From the NCBI GenBank assembly GCA_963736175.1, contig CAVTNU010000010.1, positions 1-64,000 on the forward strand: 64,000 nucleotides of DNA, given 5' to 3'. Below the pieces are notes generated by a model. It made no database searches and was not told the origin of the DNA. It saw nothing but the letters and a program-made list of their open reading frames with translations. Positions 44,950 to 54,064 of the stretch are shown piece after piece. This stretch comes from Rhodoblastus sp963736175 (GTDB lineage Bacteria > Pseudomonadota > Alphaproteobacteria > Rhizobiales > Beijerinckiaceae). The position numbers and the translations under genes are program-made. Every line of letters starts with the position of its first letter. The first letter of the stretch is position 1.

Positions 44950-45090
44950 GACGAAACCCATCGCCATGGCGCTGGAATTCCTCACAAGGGGCTTGCCAAG
45001 CGCAGGCCAAGAGCTATTGTCCGCCGCCCTTCCCGCGCCGGGACGGAAGAGAATTCGCGGCGCGGAAGAGACCAGGGAGTTTGCGAGGCG

Positions 45091-46170
45091 ATGAATAGAC
45101 CGATGGTAATTGCGCTGGACGCCATGGGCGGCGATTTCGGCCCTTCGGTTGTCGTTCCCGGCGCGGCCATGCTGTTCGCCCGCCGTCCCGACGCAACATT
45201 TCTGCTTTTTGGCGATGAGGCGAAGATCGCCCCCTTTTTGAAGGACAATTCCGCCCTGGCCAAGGCCTGCACGGTTCGCCACACCGATGTCGCCGTCGGC
45301 ATGGCCGACAAGCCAAGCGCCGCCCTTCGCGCCGGGCGGCGCAATTCGTCGATGTGGCTGGCGCTTGAGGCGGTGAAGAGGGGCGAGGCCGATTGCGCCG
45401 TTTCAGCGGGCAACACTGGCGCCCTGATGGCGATGTCGAAAATCTGCCTGCGCACGATGGCGCAGATCGACCGTCCCGCTTTGGCGGCGATCTGGCCGAC
45501 CCTGCGCGGGCGCACCATCGTGCTGGACGTCGGCGCGACGATCGGCGCGGACGCCCAGCATTACGTCGATCTCGCCATCATGGGTTCGGCGATGGCGCGC
45601 ATCCTGTTCGATGTCGAGCGGCCGCGCGTCGGTCTGCTGAATGTCGGCGTCGAGGACATCAAGGGCATCGAGGAGGTCAAGGCCGCTTCGCGCCTGTTGC
45701 AGGAATTTCCCGTGCCCACGCTCGAATATTTCGGCTTCGTCGAAGGCGACAGTATCGGCAAGGGCGTCGTCGACGTCGTCGTCACCGAAGGTTTCACCGG
45801 CAATATCGCCTTGAAAACGGCGGAAGGCACGCTCAAGCAGATTTTCGCCATGTTGCGGCAGGCGCTCGGCCGCAATATCCAGACCAAGCTCGGCGCCGCC
45901 ATCGCGCGCGGCGCCTTCGCGGAAATTAAGAGCAAACTGCAATCGCGCGAAACCGGCGGCGCGGTGTTTTTAGGCCTCGACGGCGTGGTCATCAAAAGCC
46001 ACGGCGGCGCCGACGCCGACAGTTTTTCCGGCGCTATTGAAATCGCCTATGAAATGGTTCGCTACGATCTTTTGGACAAGATCAGGGAAACGGTGACGCT
46101 GTCTCAAGAGGAGCGCGTCGCTGTCGTCGGCTCCGACGATCCCGAAAAAATGTCCGCCAATCATGGATGA
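45091..46170 (+). CDS. plsX: Phosphate acyltransferase PlsX
   Basis: The protein is 359 aa. It converts acyl-ACP to acyl-phosphate for phospholipid synthesis at the inner membrane. Motifs: IALDAMGGDFGPSVVVPGA, SAGNTGALMAMSKICLRTM, LDVGATIGADAQHYVDLAIMG, TEGFTGNIALKTAEGT, and GGAVFLGLDGVVIKSHGGAD. GAGGCG precedes the ATG. It overlaps fabH by 8 bases. Confidence 0.95.
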   Translation: MNRPMVIALDAMGGDFGPSVVVPGAAMLFARRPDATFLLFGDEAKIAPFLKDNSALAKACTVRHTDVAVGMADKPSAALRAGRRNSSMWLALEAVKRGEADCAVSAGNTGALMAMSKICLRTMAQIDRPALAAIWPTLRGRTIVLDVGATIGADAQHYVDLAIMGSAMARILFDVERPRVGLLNVGVEDIKGIEEVKAASRLLQEFPVPTLEYFGFVEGDSIGKGVVDVVVTEGFTGNIALKTAEGTLKQIFAMLRQALGRNIQTKLGAAIARGAFAEIKSKLQSRETGGAVFLGLDGVVIKSHGGADADSFSGAIEIAYEMVRYDLLDKIRETVTLSQEERVAVVGSDDPEKMSANHG

Positions 46171-47167
46171 CGAAAAAGTGACGGAACAAAAGAAAATCCT
46201 GCGTTCAGTGGTTCTGGGCGTCGGCTCCTACCTGCCGGAGCGCTGCGTCTCGAACGCGGAACTTGAAAAGACCGTCGACACGTCCAGCGAATGGATCGTG
46301 CAGCGAACGGGCATCGAACAGCGTTATATCGCCGCCGAGGGCGAAACGACTTCCATGCTGGGCGTCAAGGCGGCGCAGGCCGCGCTCGCCAACGCTGGCT
46401 GCGCGCCGCAGGACATCGATCTGATCATCTGCGCCACCTCCACCCCCGACTACACCTTTCCGGCCGTGGCGACCCAGATTCAGGCGGCGCTCGGCATTCA
46501 TGGCGGCGTCGCGTTCGATTTGCAGGCTGTCTGCTCGGGATTTGTTTTTGCCGTCGCGACGGCCGACAAATTCCTGACCTCCGGCTCGCACAAACGCGCG
46601 TTGGTGATCGGCGCCGAGACTTTCTCGCGTTTGCTGGATTGGAACGACCGCACGACCTGCGTGCTGTTTGGCGACGGCGCCGGGGCCATCGTTCTCGAAG
46701 CCCGTCCGGGCGAAGGAACGACGCAGGACCGCGGCGTCCTGACCTCGCACCTGCGCTCCGACGGCCGCCATCGCGCCAAACTCTATGTCGACGGCGGTCC
46801 TTCGACGACGCAAACGACCGGCCACCTGCGCATGGAGGGCAAGGAGGTGTTCCGCTATGCGGTTGGCATGATCACCGACGTGATGACCGACGCGTTCGCC
46901 GCGACCGGCGTGACCGCCGGCGATCTCGACTGGTTCGTGCCGCATCAGGCCAATCGGCGCATCATCAACGCCTCCGCCGACAAACTCCACATCAAACGCG
47001 AAAAGGTCGTGACCACCGTTCAGATGCACGGCAACACGTCGGCCGCCTCGATTCCGTTGGCTTTGGCGGTCGCCTGCGCCGATGGGCGCATCAAGAAGGG
47101 CGATCTTGTGATGATCGAGGCGATGGGCGGTGGATTTACGTGGGGATCCGCCTTGATTCGCTGGTAG
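46163..47167 (+). CDS. fabH: 3-oxoacyl-ACP synthase III
   Basis: The protein is 334 aa. It starts fatty-acid synthesis by condensing acetyl-CoA with malonyl-ACP. Catalytic triad: Cys in FDLQAVCSGFVFA, His in WFVPHQANRRI and Asn in MHGNTSAASIPLAL. SEWIVQRTGIEQRYIA and the C-terminal GGGFTWGSALIRW are typical. Translation is probably coupled to plsX. Confidence 0.96.
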   Translation: MDDEKVTEQKKILRSVVLGVGSYLPERCVSNAELEKTVDTSSEWIVQRTGIEQRYIAAEGETTSMLGVKAAQAALANAGCAPQDIDLIICATSTPDYTFPAVATQIQAALGIHGGVAFDLQAVCSGFVFAVATADKFLTSGSHKRALVIGAETFSRLLDWNDRTTCVLFGDGAGAIVLEARPGEGTTQDRGVLTSHLRSDGRHRAKLYVDGGPSTTQTTGHLRMEGKEVFRYAVGMITDVMTDAFAATGVTAGDLDWFVPHQANRRIINASADKLHIKREKVVTTVQMHGNTSAASIPLALAVACADGRIKKGDLVMIEAMGGGFTWGSALIRW

Positions 47168-47297
47168 TGAGATGCGACAATCCGCCGGTTCCAAACATTT
47201 GTTTTCGGAATAGTATTTCTCGCCCAGGATAGGTTCGACAATTGAAGGGCCTGCGCCGCGATTAGCGGAGCGAGAAACTGCAAAAGAGGCTGCCATC

Positions 47298-47669
47298 GTG
47301 TCTGACGAACAAATTTCTCAAGCGGATTCGGCGAGGAAAGCCTCGCCGGTCGCCAAAGTCGCCAGCGGACTCGCCGCCGAACGGCAAACCGTGACGCGCT
47401 CCGATCTGGCCGACGCTCTGTTTCGGAAAGTCGGTCTGTCGCGCCATGAATCGGCGCAATTGGTTGAGATGTTGCTCGAAGAGATCAGCGACGCCTTGGT
47501 GCGCGGCGAAAACGCGAAAATTTCCGGATTCGGCACGTTCCTGCTGCGCTCCAAAAACGAACGCATCGGCCGCAATCCCAAGACCGGCGTCGAAGCGCCG
47601 ATTACGCCGCGCAAGGTCATTGTGTTCAAGGCCTCCAACATCGTTCGCGGTCGAATCAACAAGGGTTGA
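47298..47669 (+). CDS. ihfA: Integration host factor subunit alpha
   Basis: The protein is 123 aa with a GTG start at 47298 and GAGG upstream. The HU/IHF fold begins around residue 31 (TVTRSDLADALFRKVGLSRHESAQLVEMLLEEISDALVRGE); the beta arm is NERIGRNPKTGVEAPITPRKVIVFKAS, with the DNA-intercalating Pro in NPKTG context. An N-terminal extension of about 25-30 residues is longer than in E. coli. Confidence 0.93.
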   Translation: MSDEQISQADSARKASPVAKVASGLAAERQTVTRSDLADALFRKVGLSRHESAQLVEMLLEEISDALVRGENAKISGFGTFLLRSKNERIGRNPKTGVEAPITPRKVIVFKASNIVRGRINKG

Positions 47670-47976
47670 GCGACGCTCCGCTATCGCGCGGACGCAAAAC
47701 AGGCGTCCGCGGTCGCGTTTGCCGCCTTTAAGAAAGACTTATATTTCAATATGATATTTCGATGCGGGAGTTCAAATTCTCACTGCATGCGCGCATTCGT
47801 TTGTTTAAACATCGATTGTTGTCCAACATGGCGTTCGAGCGATGCAAATTGCCGAAAAAACGGCGCTCTTTTCGGATAGCGATTTGGGACGGGTCAATCG
47901 TCCCGGTGGCCGTCGGCGCTGTGATTTTCATAGGCGATCGGCATTGCGCGCGGTTTTATGGGCCTGACGGGATCTC
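47670..47976. other. ihfA-merR intergenic region
   Basis: The 307-base gap holds a CGCGGACGC/GCGTCCGCG hairpin (47687-47711, possible weak ihfA terminator without a strong T run) and a small GGGACG/CGTCCC hairpin (47886-47904). ORFs here are short and unconvincing. Confidence 0.4.
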
Positions 47977-48546
47977 ATGCAGAAGACGGACAAAAGTCTC
48001 GACGCGTTTCGGACGATTGGCGAGGTGGCGGAGGAGCTTGATCTCCCTCAGCACGTCCTGCGATTTTGGGAAACGAAATTTTCGCAGATCAAGCCGCTCA
48101 AGCGCGCTGGCGGGCGCCGTTATTATCGGCCCGACGACGTGCAACTCGTCGTCGCCATTCGCGCTTTGCTTTATGGCGAAGGCTATACGATCAAGGGCGT
48201 GCAGCGCATTTTGAAGGAGCAGGGCGCGCGCGCTCTTATCGCTGCGGCGCGGGGGGCGGGCGGCGGCCGAGCGGGCGCGCCGCTGGTGATCGAAGACGCT
48301 TCGCGTTCGCGCCCGCGCCCGGGCGCCTTGCCGTCGGCGGCAAGAACGCCCGGCGTCACGCCGAGTCCCTTGCTTGAACGGCTGCGTTTCTCGCTGCCGG
48401 GGGGGGGGCTGTCGGACGACGCGGCGCGTTTGCCGGGCGACGACGGCCAAAGTCGATTTTCGGCGCAGGATGGGCGCAGGCTGCGGGCGATCCTGACCGA
48501 GCTCGACGAATGCGCGCGTCTGCTGGCGACGGCGCGCCGCAAATAG
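47977..48546 (+). CDS. MerR-family transcriptional regulator
   Basis: The protein is 189 aa. N-terminal MerR helix-turn-helix: FRTIGEVAEELDLPQHVLRFWETKFSQIKPLKRAGGRRYYRPDDVQLVVAIRALLYGEGYTIKGVQRIL. The tail is Ala/Arg/Pro-rich, then DGRRLRAILTELDECARLLATARRK. Its place after ihfA is conserved in Rhizobiales. The coding sequence contains a run of ten G (48399-48408, in LPGGGLSDD), where slippage would change the C-terminal 45 residues. Confidence 0.88.
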   Translation: MQKTDKSLDAFRTIGEVAEELDLPQHVLRFWETKFSQIKPLKRAGGRRYYRPDDVQLVVAIRALLYGEGYTIKGVQRILKEQGARALIAAARGAGGGRAGAPLVIEDASRSRPRPGALPSAARTPGVTPSPLLERLRFSLPGGGLSDDAARLPGDDGQSRFSAQDGRRLRAILTELDECARLLATARRK

Positions 48547-48582
48547 AACGCGGACGAGAATTTCTCGCCGGACGAGGGGGGC

Positions 48583-50271
48583 TCAGCGCGGCGCCGCGCG
48601 CGCGATGACGGCGGCGAAATCAACGGTCGGCGCCAGCGCGCCGAACTGATGAGCGCCTTGCGCGGCCAGACGCGAGGCGCAGAACGCGTCCGCGACGAAG
48701 TTTGGCGCATGGCGCGCCAGCAGAGCCGCTTGAAATCCCACCGCCAGCCGATCGACGAGATTGCGAGCGCGTTGCTCGAAATCGCCGAGATCGCTCATGT
48801 CCTGTTTCAACGCCGCGATGTGGCTGTCGAGGTTTTTGTCGGCGCCGCGCGCCAGAGCCATCTCGTCGAAACAGGCGTCAAGCGCGGCCGGAGACTTCTT
48901 GACGGCGCGCAGCACGTCAAGGCATTGCACGTTGCCGCTGCCTTCCCAGATCGCGTTGATCGGCGCCTCGCGATAGAGGCGCTGCATCGGCGATTCCTCC
49001 ATGACGCCGGAGCCGCCGATACATTCCATCGCTTCATAGGCGTGGGCCGGCGCGCGCTTGCAGATCCAGTATTTGCCGATCGCCGTGCACAGGCGCACGA
49101 GATGGTCCTCGGCCTCCTCGTTGCGGTTGTCGATCGCTCTCGCGACGCGCATGGTCATGGCCGTCGCCGCCTCGCTCTCGATCGCCAGATCGGCGAGGAC
49201 ATTTTGCATGATCGGCTGTTCGACGAGCAGCCGTCCGAAGGCCCGGCGCTGCCGGCAATGGTCGATCGCCTGCGACGTCGCCATGCGCATGATCGCCGAT
49301 GAGCCGACCATGCAGTCAAAGCGCGTCATCGCCACCATTTCGATGATGGTGACGACGCCGCGTCCTTCCGCTCCCACCATCCAGCCCATCGCGCCGCGCA
49401 ATTCGACCTCGCTGGAGGCGTTCGAGGCGTTGCCGCTCTTCTTCTTCAGGCGCAGAACCTGCATCGGGTTTTTCCCGCCGTCGTCGCGCCAGCGCGGCGT
49501 CAGAAAGCAGGACAGGCCGCCTGGCGCCTGCGCCAGCACGAGAAAAGCGTCGCACATCGGCGCCGAAACGAAGAACTTGTGACCGACGAGTTCGTAAACC
49601 TGACCGGGGCCGCCCGCGCCGACAGGGATGGCGCGCGTCGTATTGGCGCGCACGTCAGAGCCGCCTTGTTTTTCGGTCATCGCCATGCCGATGGTGACGC
49701 CCTGCTTCTGGTCGGCCGGAACATTGCGCGGGTCGTACGCGCGCGACAGGATCTTCGGCAGCCATTGCCGCGCCAGATCGGGCTGCTGGCGCAGGCAGGG
49801 GACGGCGGCGAAGGTCATGGTGATCGGACAGCCGTGTCCGGCCTCGACCTGCGAATGCATCAAGAAACGGGCGGCCCGCGCCACATGCGCGCCGGCGACC
49901 GGATCGCTCCAGGGCGAGGCGTGTATGCCTTCCGCGACCGCGGTGCGCATCAGCTCGTGATAGGCGGGATGGTAGCGCACGAGATCGATGCGCCGGCCGT
50001 AGCGGTCATGCGTGTCGAATTCGGGGATGTGGCGGTTGGCGAGATCGCCAAGCTCCAGATAGGCGGCGGCGCCAACGGCGGCGCCGAAACGGCGCAGGTC
50101 CTGCGTCGCCCATTGCGCGCCCTCGCGCGCCACAGCTTCCTTCAGCGCGGCGTCGGCGTCGAAAAGATTGTAGTCGGTCAAAGCGAAGGGCTGGTTGACG
50201 ACTTCGTGCGTCGAAGCGCCATAGCGATCGACGGCTGGGTCCAAGGGCGAAGGCGCGGCGGACTGGGTCAT
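48583..50271 (-). CDS. aidB: Acyl-CoA dehydrogenase family protein, AidB-like
   Basis: The protein is 562 aa, longer than ordinary acyl-CoA dehydrogenases and matching AidB. Features are FALTDYNLFDADAALKEAVAREG at the N-terminus, ITMTFAAVPCLR, TIGMAMTEKQGGSDVRANTTRA, the FAD region MVAMTRFDCMVGSSAIMRMATSQAIDHCRQRRAFGRLLVEQPIMQNVLADL, YEAMECIGGSGVMEE, and IWEGSGNVQCLDVLRA. AidB is a flavoprotein of the alkylation response that binds DNA. It is placed between merR and tRNA-Pro, antisense to merR. Confidence 0.85.
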   Translation of the reverse strand: MTQSAAPSPLDPAVDRYGASTHEVVNQPFALTDYNLFDADAALKEAVAREGAQWATQDLRRFGAAVGAAAYLELGDLANRHIPEFDTHDRYGRRIDLVRYHPAYHELMRTAVAEGIHASPWSDPVAGAHVARAARFLMHSQVEAGHGCPITMTFAAVPCLRQQPDLARQWLPKILSRAYDPRNVPADQKQGVTIGMAMTEKQGGSDVRANTTRAIPVGAGGPGQVYELVGHKFFVSAPMCDAFLVLAQAPGGLSCFLTPRWRDDGGKNPMQVLRLKKKSGNASNASSEVELRGAMGWMVGAEGRGVVTIIEMVAMTRFDCMVGSSAIMRMATSQAIDHCRQRRAFGRLLVEQPIMQNVLADLAIESEAATAMTMRVARAIDNRNEEAEDHLVRLCTAIGKYWICKRAPAHAYEAMECIGGSGVMEESPMQRLYREAPINAIWEGSGNVQCLDVLRAVKKSPAALDACFDEMALARGADKNLDSHIAALKQDMSDLGDFEQRARNLVDRLAVGFQAALLARHAPNFVADAFCASRLAAQGAHQFGALAPTVDFAAVIARAAPR

Positions 50272-50588
50272 GATCTTCCCCTTTGCGAGCGAGGGCGATC
50301 ATAGCCGAAAGCCGGCGCCTTGATAAATGGCGACAAGGCCCTGCGTTGGCCAAGCTCCGACCGCAAGATGAAGGCGATCAGCGCCTTGGCGAACCAGCCG
50401 GTTTTCTTGGAGTTCCCCTTGGCTCCAGGCCGGGATCGCACTTGGAAAGTTGCAGTTCGGAATGGCGGAGTTTCCAGGGGGCGGGTCAGCGGTTAAAAGC
50501 GCTGTTTTCCCGGCGTGTCCCGAGTGTGCAAACAACTCCACGCGCCTAATTATCGGCGTTTGCAACTATATGTTTTATTTTCGAAAAA
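50272..50588. other. aidB-tRNA intergenic region
   Basis: No gene is seen. It holds a TGCAAAC/GTTTGCA inverted repeat (50527-50533 and 50558-50564) of unknown role and T-rich sequence that may end the tRNA transcript. Confidence 0.35.
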
Positions 50589-50666
50589 TGGTCGGAGTGG
50601 CGGGATTCGAACCCACGACCCCTAGTCCCCCAGACTAGTGCGCTAACCAGGCTGCGCTACACTCCG
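50589..50666 (-). tRNA. tRNA-Pro (anticodon GGG)
   Basis: The reverse strand folds as a cloverleaf: CGGAGTG acceptor stem, anticodon stem CTAGT/ACTAG with loop CTGGGGG giving anticodon GGG, and T arm GTGGGTTCGAATCCCGC. The discriminator is A and CCA is encoded (50589-50591). It reads CCC and CCU proline codons. Confidence 0.95.
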
Positions 50667-50752
50667 ACTGCGGGCGTTATAGAGAAGGCGAAGCGGGCTG
50701 GCAACGCGTCGCCGGCAAAAAACGGCGGTTTGGCCGCAACGCCGGCTCTGGA

Positions 50753-53700
50753 TCAGGGCGCCGGCTGCGGCGCTTCGGGATTGGCGGCGATCATCCGGCG
50801 CTGGCGGCGCGCGGCGAACCACACGCTCAGACGGTCGAGATAGAGATAGACCACCGGCGTCGTATAAAGCGTCAGCACCTGGCTGATGATGAGGCCGCCG
50901 ACGATGGCGATGCCGAGGGGACGGCGGATTTCGCCGCCGTCGCCGAAGCTGACGGCCAGCGGCACGGCGCCGAGCATCGCGGCCATGGTCGTCATCAAGA
51001 TCGGCCGCAGGCGCAACATGCAGGCCTCGTAGATCGCCTCGTACGAGTTCGCGCCATGCGCGCGTTTCGCCTCGATGGCGAAGTCGACCATCAGGATGGC
51101 GTTCTTCTTGACGAGGCCGATCAGCAGGATCACGCCGATCGCGCCGATGATGTCGAACGACGTGTGGAACATCCTCAACGCCAGCACGGCGCCGACGCCG
51201 GCCGAAGGCAAGGTGGAGAGAATCGTGATCGGGTGGATATAGCTCTCGTACAAGATGCCGAGAACGATATAGACGGCGGCGATCGCCGCGGCGAACAGGA
51301 TCGGTTCGTTCTTCAGCGAATCAGCGAAGAGCTGGGCCGTGCCGACCATGGCGCCGTGGATGGAGGCGGGCAGGTGAATGGCGTCCTGCGCAGCGACCAG
51401 CTCCCGCGCGGCGTCGCTCAAGGACTCGCCGGGGGCGACGTTGAACGACAGGGTCGAGGTCACGAACGGCCCTTCGTGGTTGATCGACAGCGGCGTCGTG
51501 CCACCCTCGTAATGGGCCATGGCGGCGAGTGGCGTCATTTTCTCGACCGAGGTCGAGACCGCCGCGCCTGAGGACGTGCTGGTTTTGCCCGAATTGGCGA
51601 TGGCGTTGATGGCGGCGTTGCGCGCCGAGGCGATATTGGCCGAGGCGGCGCCTGTCGTTGGCGCCGCGGTCGATTTGACGACAACGCCGACCGGCAGATT
51701 GGTCGTCGCGGTCGCCGTCGCCGCCGCGCCTGAGGTCGAGACGTAGATGTCCTTGAGGACGTCGGGGCGCTGCGTGTAGCGCGGATCAATCTCCATCACC
51801 ACATGATACTGGTTGATCGCGCTATAGATCACCGAGACCTGGCGCTGGCCGAAGGCGTCGTCGAGCGTGTTGTCGATCTGCGCCATCGTCACGCCGAGGC
51901 GCGAGGCGGAGTCGCGGTCGATCACCAGATTCGATTGCAGCGCCTTGACCTGCTGGTCGGAATTGACGTCCTTCAGCACGTTGCGTCGGCGCAATTCGTC
52001 GACCAGCTTGTTGTTCCAGGCGTAAAGCTCAGCGGTGTCGCTCGCCGACAAGGCGTATTGATATTGCGACGCCGACTGTCGTCCGCCGGCGCGAAAATCC
52101 TGCGCCGATTGCAGGTAGAGCGTTCCGCCCGGCACTTTCTCCAATTGCGGGCGCAGGCGCGCGATGACCTGATCGGACGTGACGTTTCGTTCGGACGTCG
52201 GTTTCAGCGAAATGTAAATTCTCGCCGTATTGACCGAGGCGCCGGAGCCGCCGCTGCCGACGCCGGTGAAGCCGACGACGTTCTTGATCGCCGGATCGCG
52301 TTGGACGATCTCCATCATTTGCCGCAACTTGGAGCTGATGCTTTGAAAGGAGATGCTTTGATCGGCCTGCAATTGTCCCATGATGCGGCCGGTGTCCTGC
52401 TGAGGAAACAGGCCCTTGTCGACGATGGAGAACAGGTAGAAATTCAGGCCGATAGTCAACAGCAGCGAGACGGCGACCAGGAAGGAATGGCGCAGCGCCC
52501 AGGCCAGACTGCGTCCATAGCCGGCTTTCAGCCGGGCGAAAAGATCCAGGCGCTGTCGCGTTCCGCCGTTCGCGTCGTCGCGCGGTTTGCGGCGCAAAAG
52601 CAGAGCGCAGAGCATCGGCGTCGTGGTCAGGGAAATGATCAGGGAAATCAGGATCGCGATTGAGATCGTCATCGCGAATTCGCGGAAGAACCGTCCGACG
52701 ATGCCGCCCATGAACAGGATCGGCGTGAACACGGCGATCAGCGACAGGCTGATCGAAAGCACGGTGAAGCCGACTTCGCGCGCGCCGAGCATCGCCGCTT
52801 GGTAGCGGCCCATGCCCTGTTCGATGTGGCGCTCGACATTTTCGACGACGACGATGGCGTCGTCGACAACAAAACCCGTGGCGATGGTCAGCGCCATCAA
52901 CGACAGCATGTCGAGGCTGAAGCCGAGTAGGTACATGATTCCGAACGAGCCGACGATCGAAATCGGCACGGACAGGGACGGCACGATGGTGGCGCGGACA
53001 TCGCGCAAGAACGCGTAGACGACGAGCGTGACCAGCAAGATCGCGATCACCAGCGTGATTTCGGTGTCCTTGAGCGAGCCGCGTATCGTCAACGAGCGGT
53101 CGATGATCATATGTACGTCGACGTCGGCGGGCATGGCGGCCTGCAGACGCGGAACCTCGGCCTTAACCGCCTCGACCGTATCGATGATGTTGGCGCCCGG
53201 CTGCGCCGTCAAAATCACCAGAACCGCCGGGACGCCGTTGGAGAAGCCGGCATTGCGCAGATCCTCGACCGAATCCTCGACTTCCGCCACGTCCGACAGC
53301 AGCACCGCCGAACCGTTGCGATAGGCGATGACCAACGGCCGGTAGTCGGCGGCTTTTGAGGCCTGATCGTTGGTGTAGATCTGATAGTGGTAGTCGCCGT
53401 CCTCCAACGCGCCCTTCGGGCTGTTGGCGTTGGCCGAAGCCAGCGCGGCGCGCACGTCCTCAAGGCCGACGCCATATTTGAACAAGGCTTGCGGGTTCAG
53501 TTCGACACGCACGGCCGGCAGGGCCGCGCCGCCGATAATTACTTGACCGATGCCGTCGAGCTGCGACAACCGTTGTTGCAGCACGTTGCTCGCGGCGTCG
53601 TAGAGCTGACCGCGCGTCATCGTCTTCGAGGTCAGCGACAAGATGAGAATTGGCGCGTCGGCGGGGTTGACCTTGCGATAGGTCGGGTTGGAGCGCAGCC

Positions 53701-54064
53701 CGGTAGGCAGATCGGCGGAGGCGGCGTTGATCGCCGCCTGCACGTCGCGCGCGGCGCCGTCGATGTTGCGGTCGAGGCCGAACTGCAGGACGACGCGCGA
53801 TTGTCCGAGGCTGCTCGTCGAGGTCATTTCGGTCACGTCGGCGATCTGACCGAGATGACGCTCCAGCGGCGCGGACAGGCTGTTGGCGACCGTATCGGGG
53901 CTGGCGCCGGGCAATTGGGCGTTGACGGTGACGGTCGGAATGTCAACCTGCGGCAGCGGCGCCACCGGCAGTTGAAAGAACGCCAGCGCGCCGGACAAGG
54001 CGATGCCTATGGTGAGCAGGATGGTCGCCACGGGCCGCTTGATGAAAGGCGCGGAAATATTCAT
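50753..54064 (-). CDS. mdtC: RND efflux permease, second of pair (MdtC-like)
   Basis: The protein is 1103 aa. The ATG at 54064 overlaps the stop of the upstream permease (ATGA). The RND/HAE1 layout is complete: TM1 PVATILLTIGIALSGALAFF, LPQVDIPTVTVNAQLPGASPDTVANSL, the FVVDDAIVVVENVERH proton-relay Asp pair in TM4, and GLVKKNAILMVDFAIEAKRAHG in TM10-11. It is about 70 residues longer than usual because of a Ser/Ala/Thr-rich insert (around SGAAATATATTNLPVG to SSGAAVSTSVEKMT) in the second periplasmic region. It pumps drugs or bile-salt-like compounds together with its partner. Confidence 0.9.
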   Translation of the reverse strand: MNISAPFIKRPVATILLTIGIALSGALAFFQLPVAPLPQVDIPTVTVNAQLPGASPDTVANSLSAPLERHLGQIADVTEMTSTSSLGQSRVVLQFGLDRNIDGAARDVQAAINAASADLPTGLRSNPTYRKVNPADAPILILSLTSKTMTRGQLYDAASNVLQQRLSQLDGIGQVIIGGAALPAVRVELNPQALFKYGVGLEDVRAALASANANSPKGALEDGDYHYQIYTNDQASKAADYRPLVIAYRNGSAVLLSDVAEVEDSVEDLRNAGFSNGVPAVLVILTAQPGANIIDTVEAVKAEVPRLQAAMPADVDVHMIIDRSLTIRGSLKDTEITLVIAILLVTLVVYAFLRDVRATIVPSLSVPISIVGSFGIMYLLGFSLDMLSLMALTIATGFVVDDAIVVVENVERHIEQGMGRYQAAMLGAREVGFTVLSISLSLIAVFTPILFMGGIVGRFFREFAMTISIAILISLIISLTTTPMLCALLLRRKPRDDANGGTRQRLDLFARLKAGYGRSLAWALRHSFLVAVSLLLTIGLNFYLFSIVDKGLFPQQDTGRIMGQLQADQSISFQSISSKLRQMMEIVQRDPAIKNVVGFTGVGSGGSGASVNTARIYISLKPTSERNVTSDQVIARLRPQLEKVPGGTLYLQSAQDFRAGGRQSASQYQYALSASDTAELYAWNNKLVDELRRRNVLKDVNSDQQVKALQSNLVIDRDSASRLGVTMAQIDNTLDDAFGQRQVSVIYSAINQYHVVMEIDPRYTQRPDVLKDIYVSTSGAAATATATTNLPVGVVVKSTAAPTTGAASANIASARNAAINAIANSGKTSTSSGAAVSTSVEKMTPLAAMAHYEGGTTPLSINHEGPFVTSTLSFNVAPGESLSDAARELVAAQDAIHLPASIHGAMVGTAQLFADSLKNEPILFAAAIAAVYIVLGILYESYIHPITILSTLPSAGVGAVLALRMFHTSFDIIGAIGVILLIGLVKKNAILMVDFAIEAKRAHGANSYEAIYEACMLRLRPILMTTMAAMLGAVPLAVSFGDGGEIRRPLGIAIVGGLIISQVLTLYTTPVVYLYLDRLSVWFAARRQRRMIAANPEAPQPAP

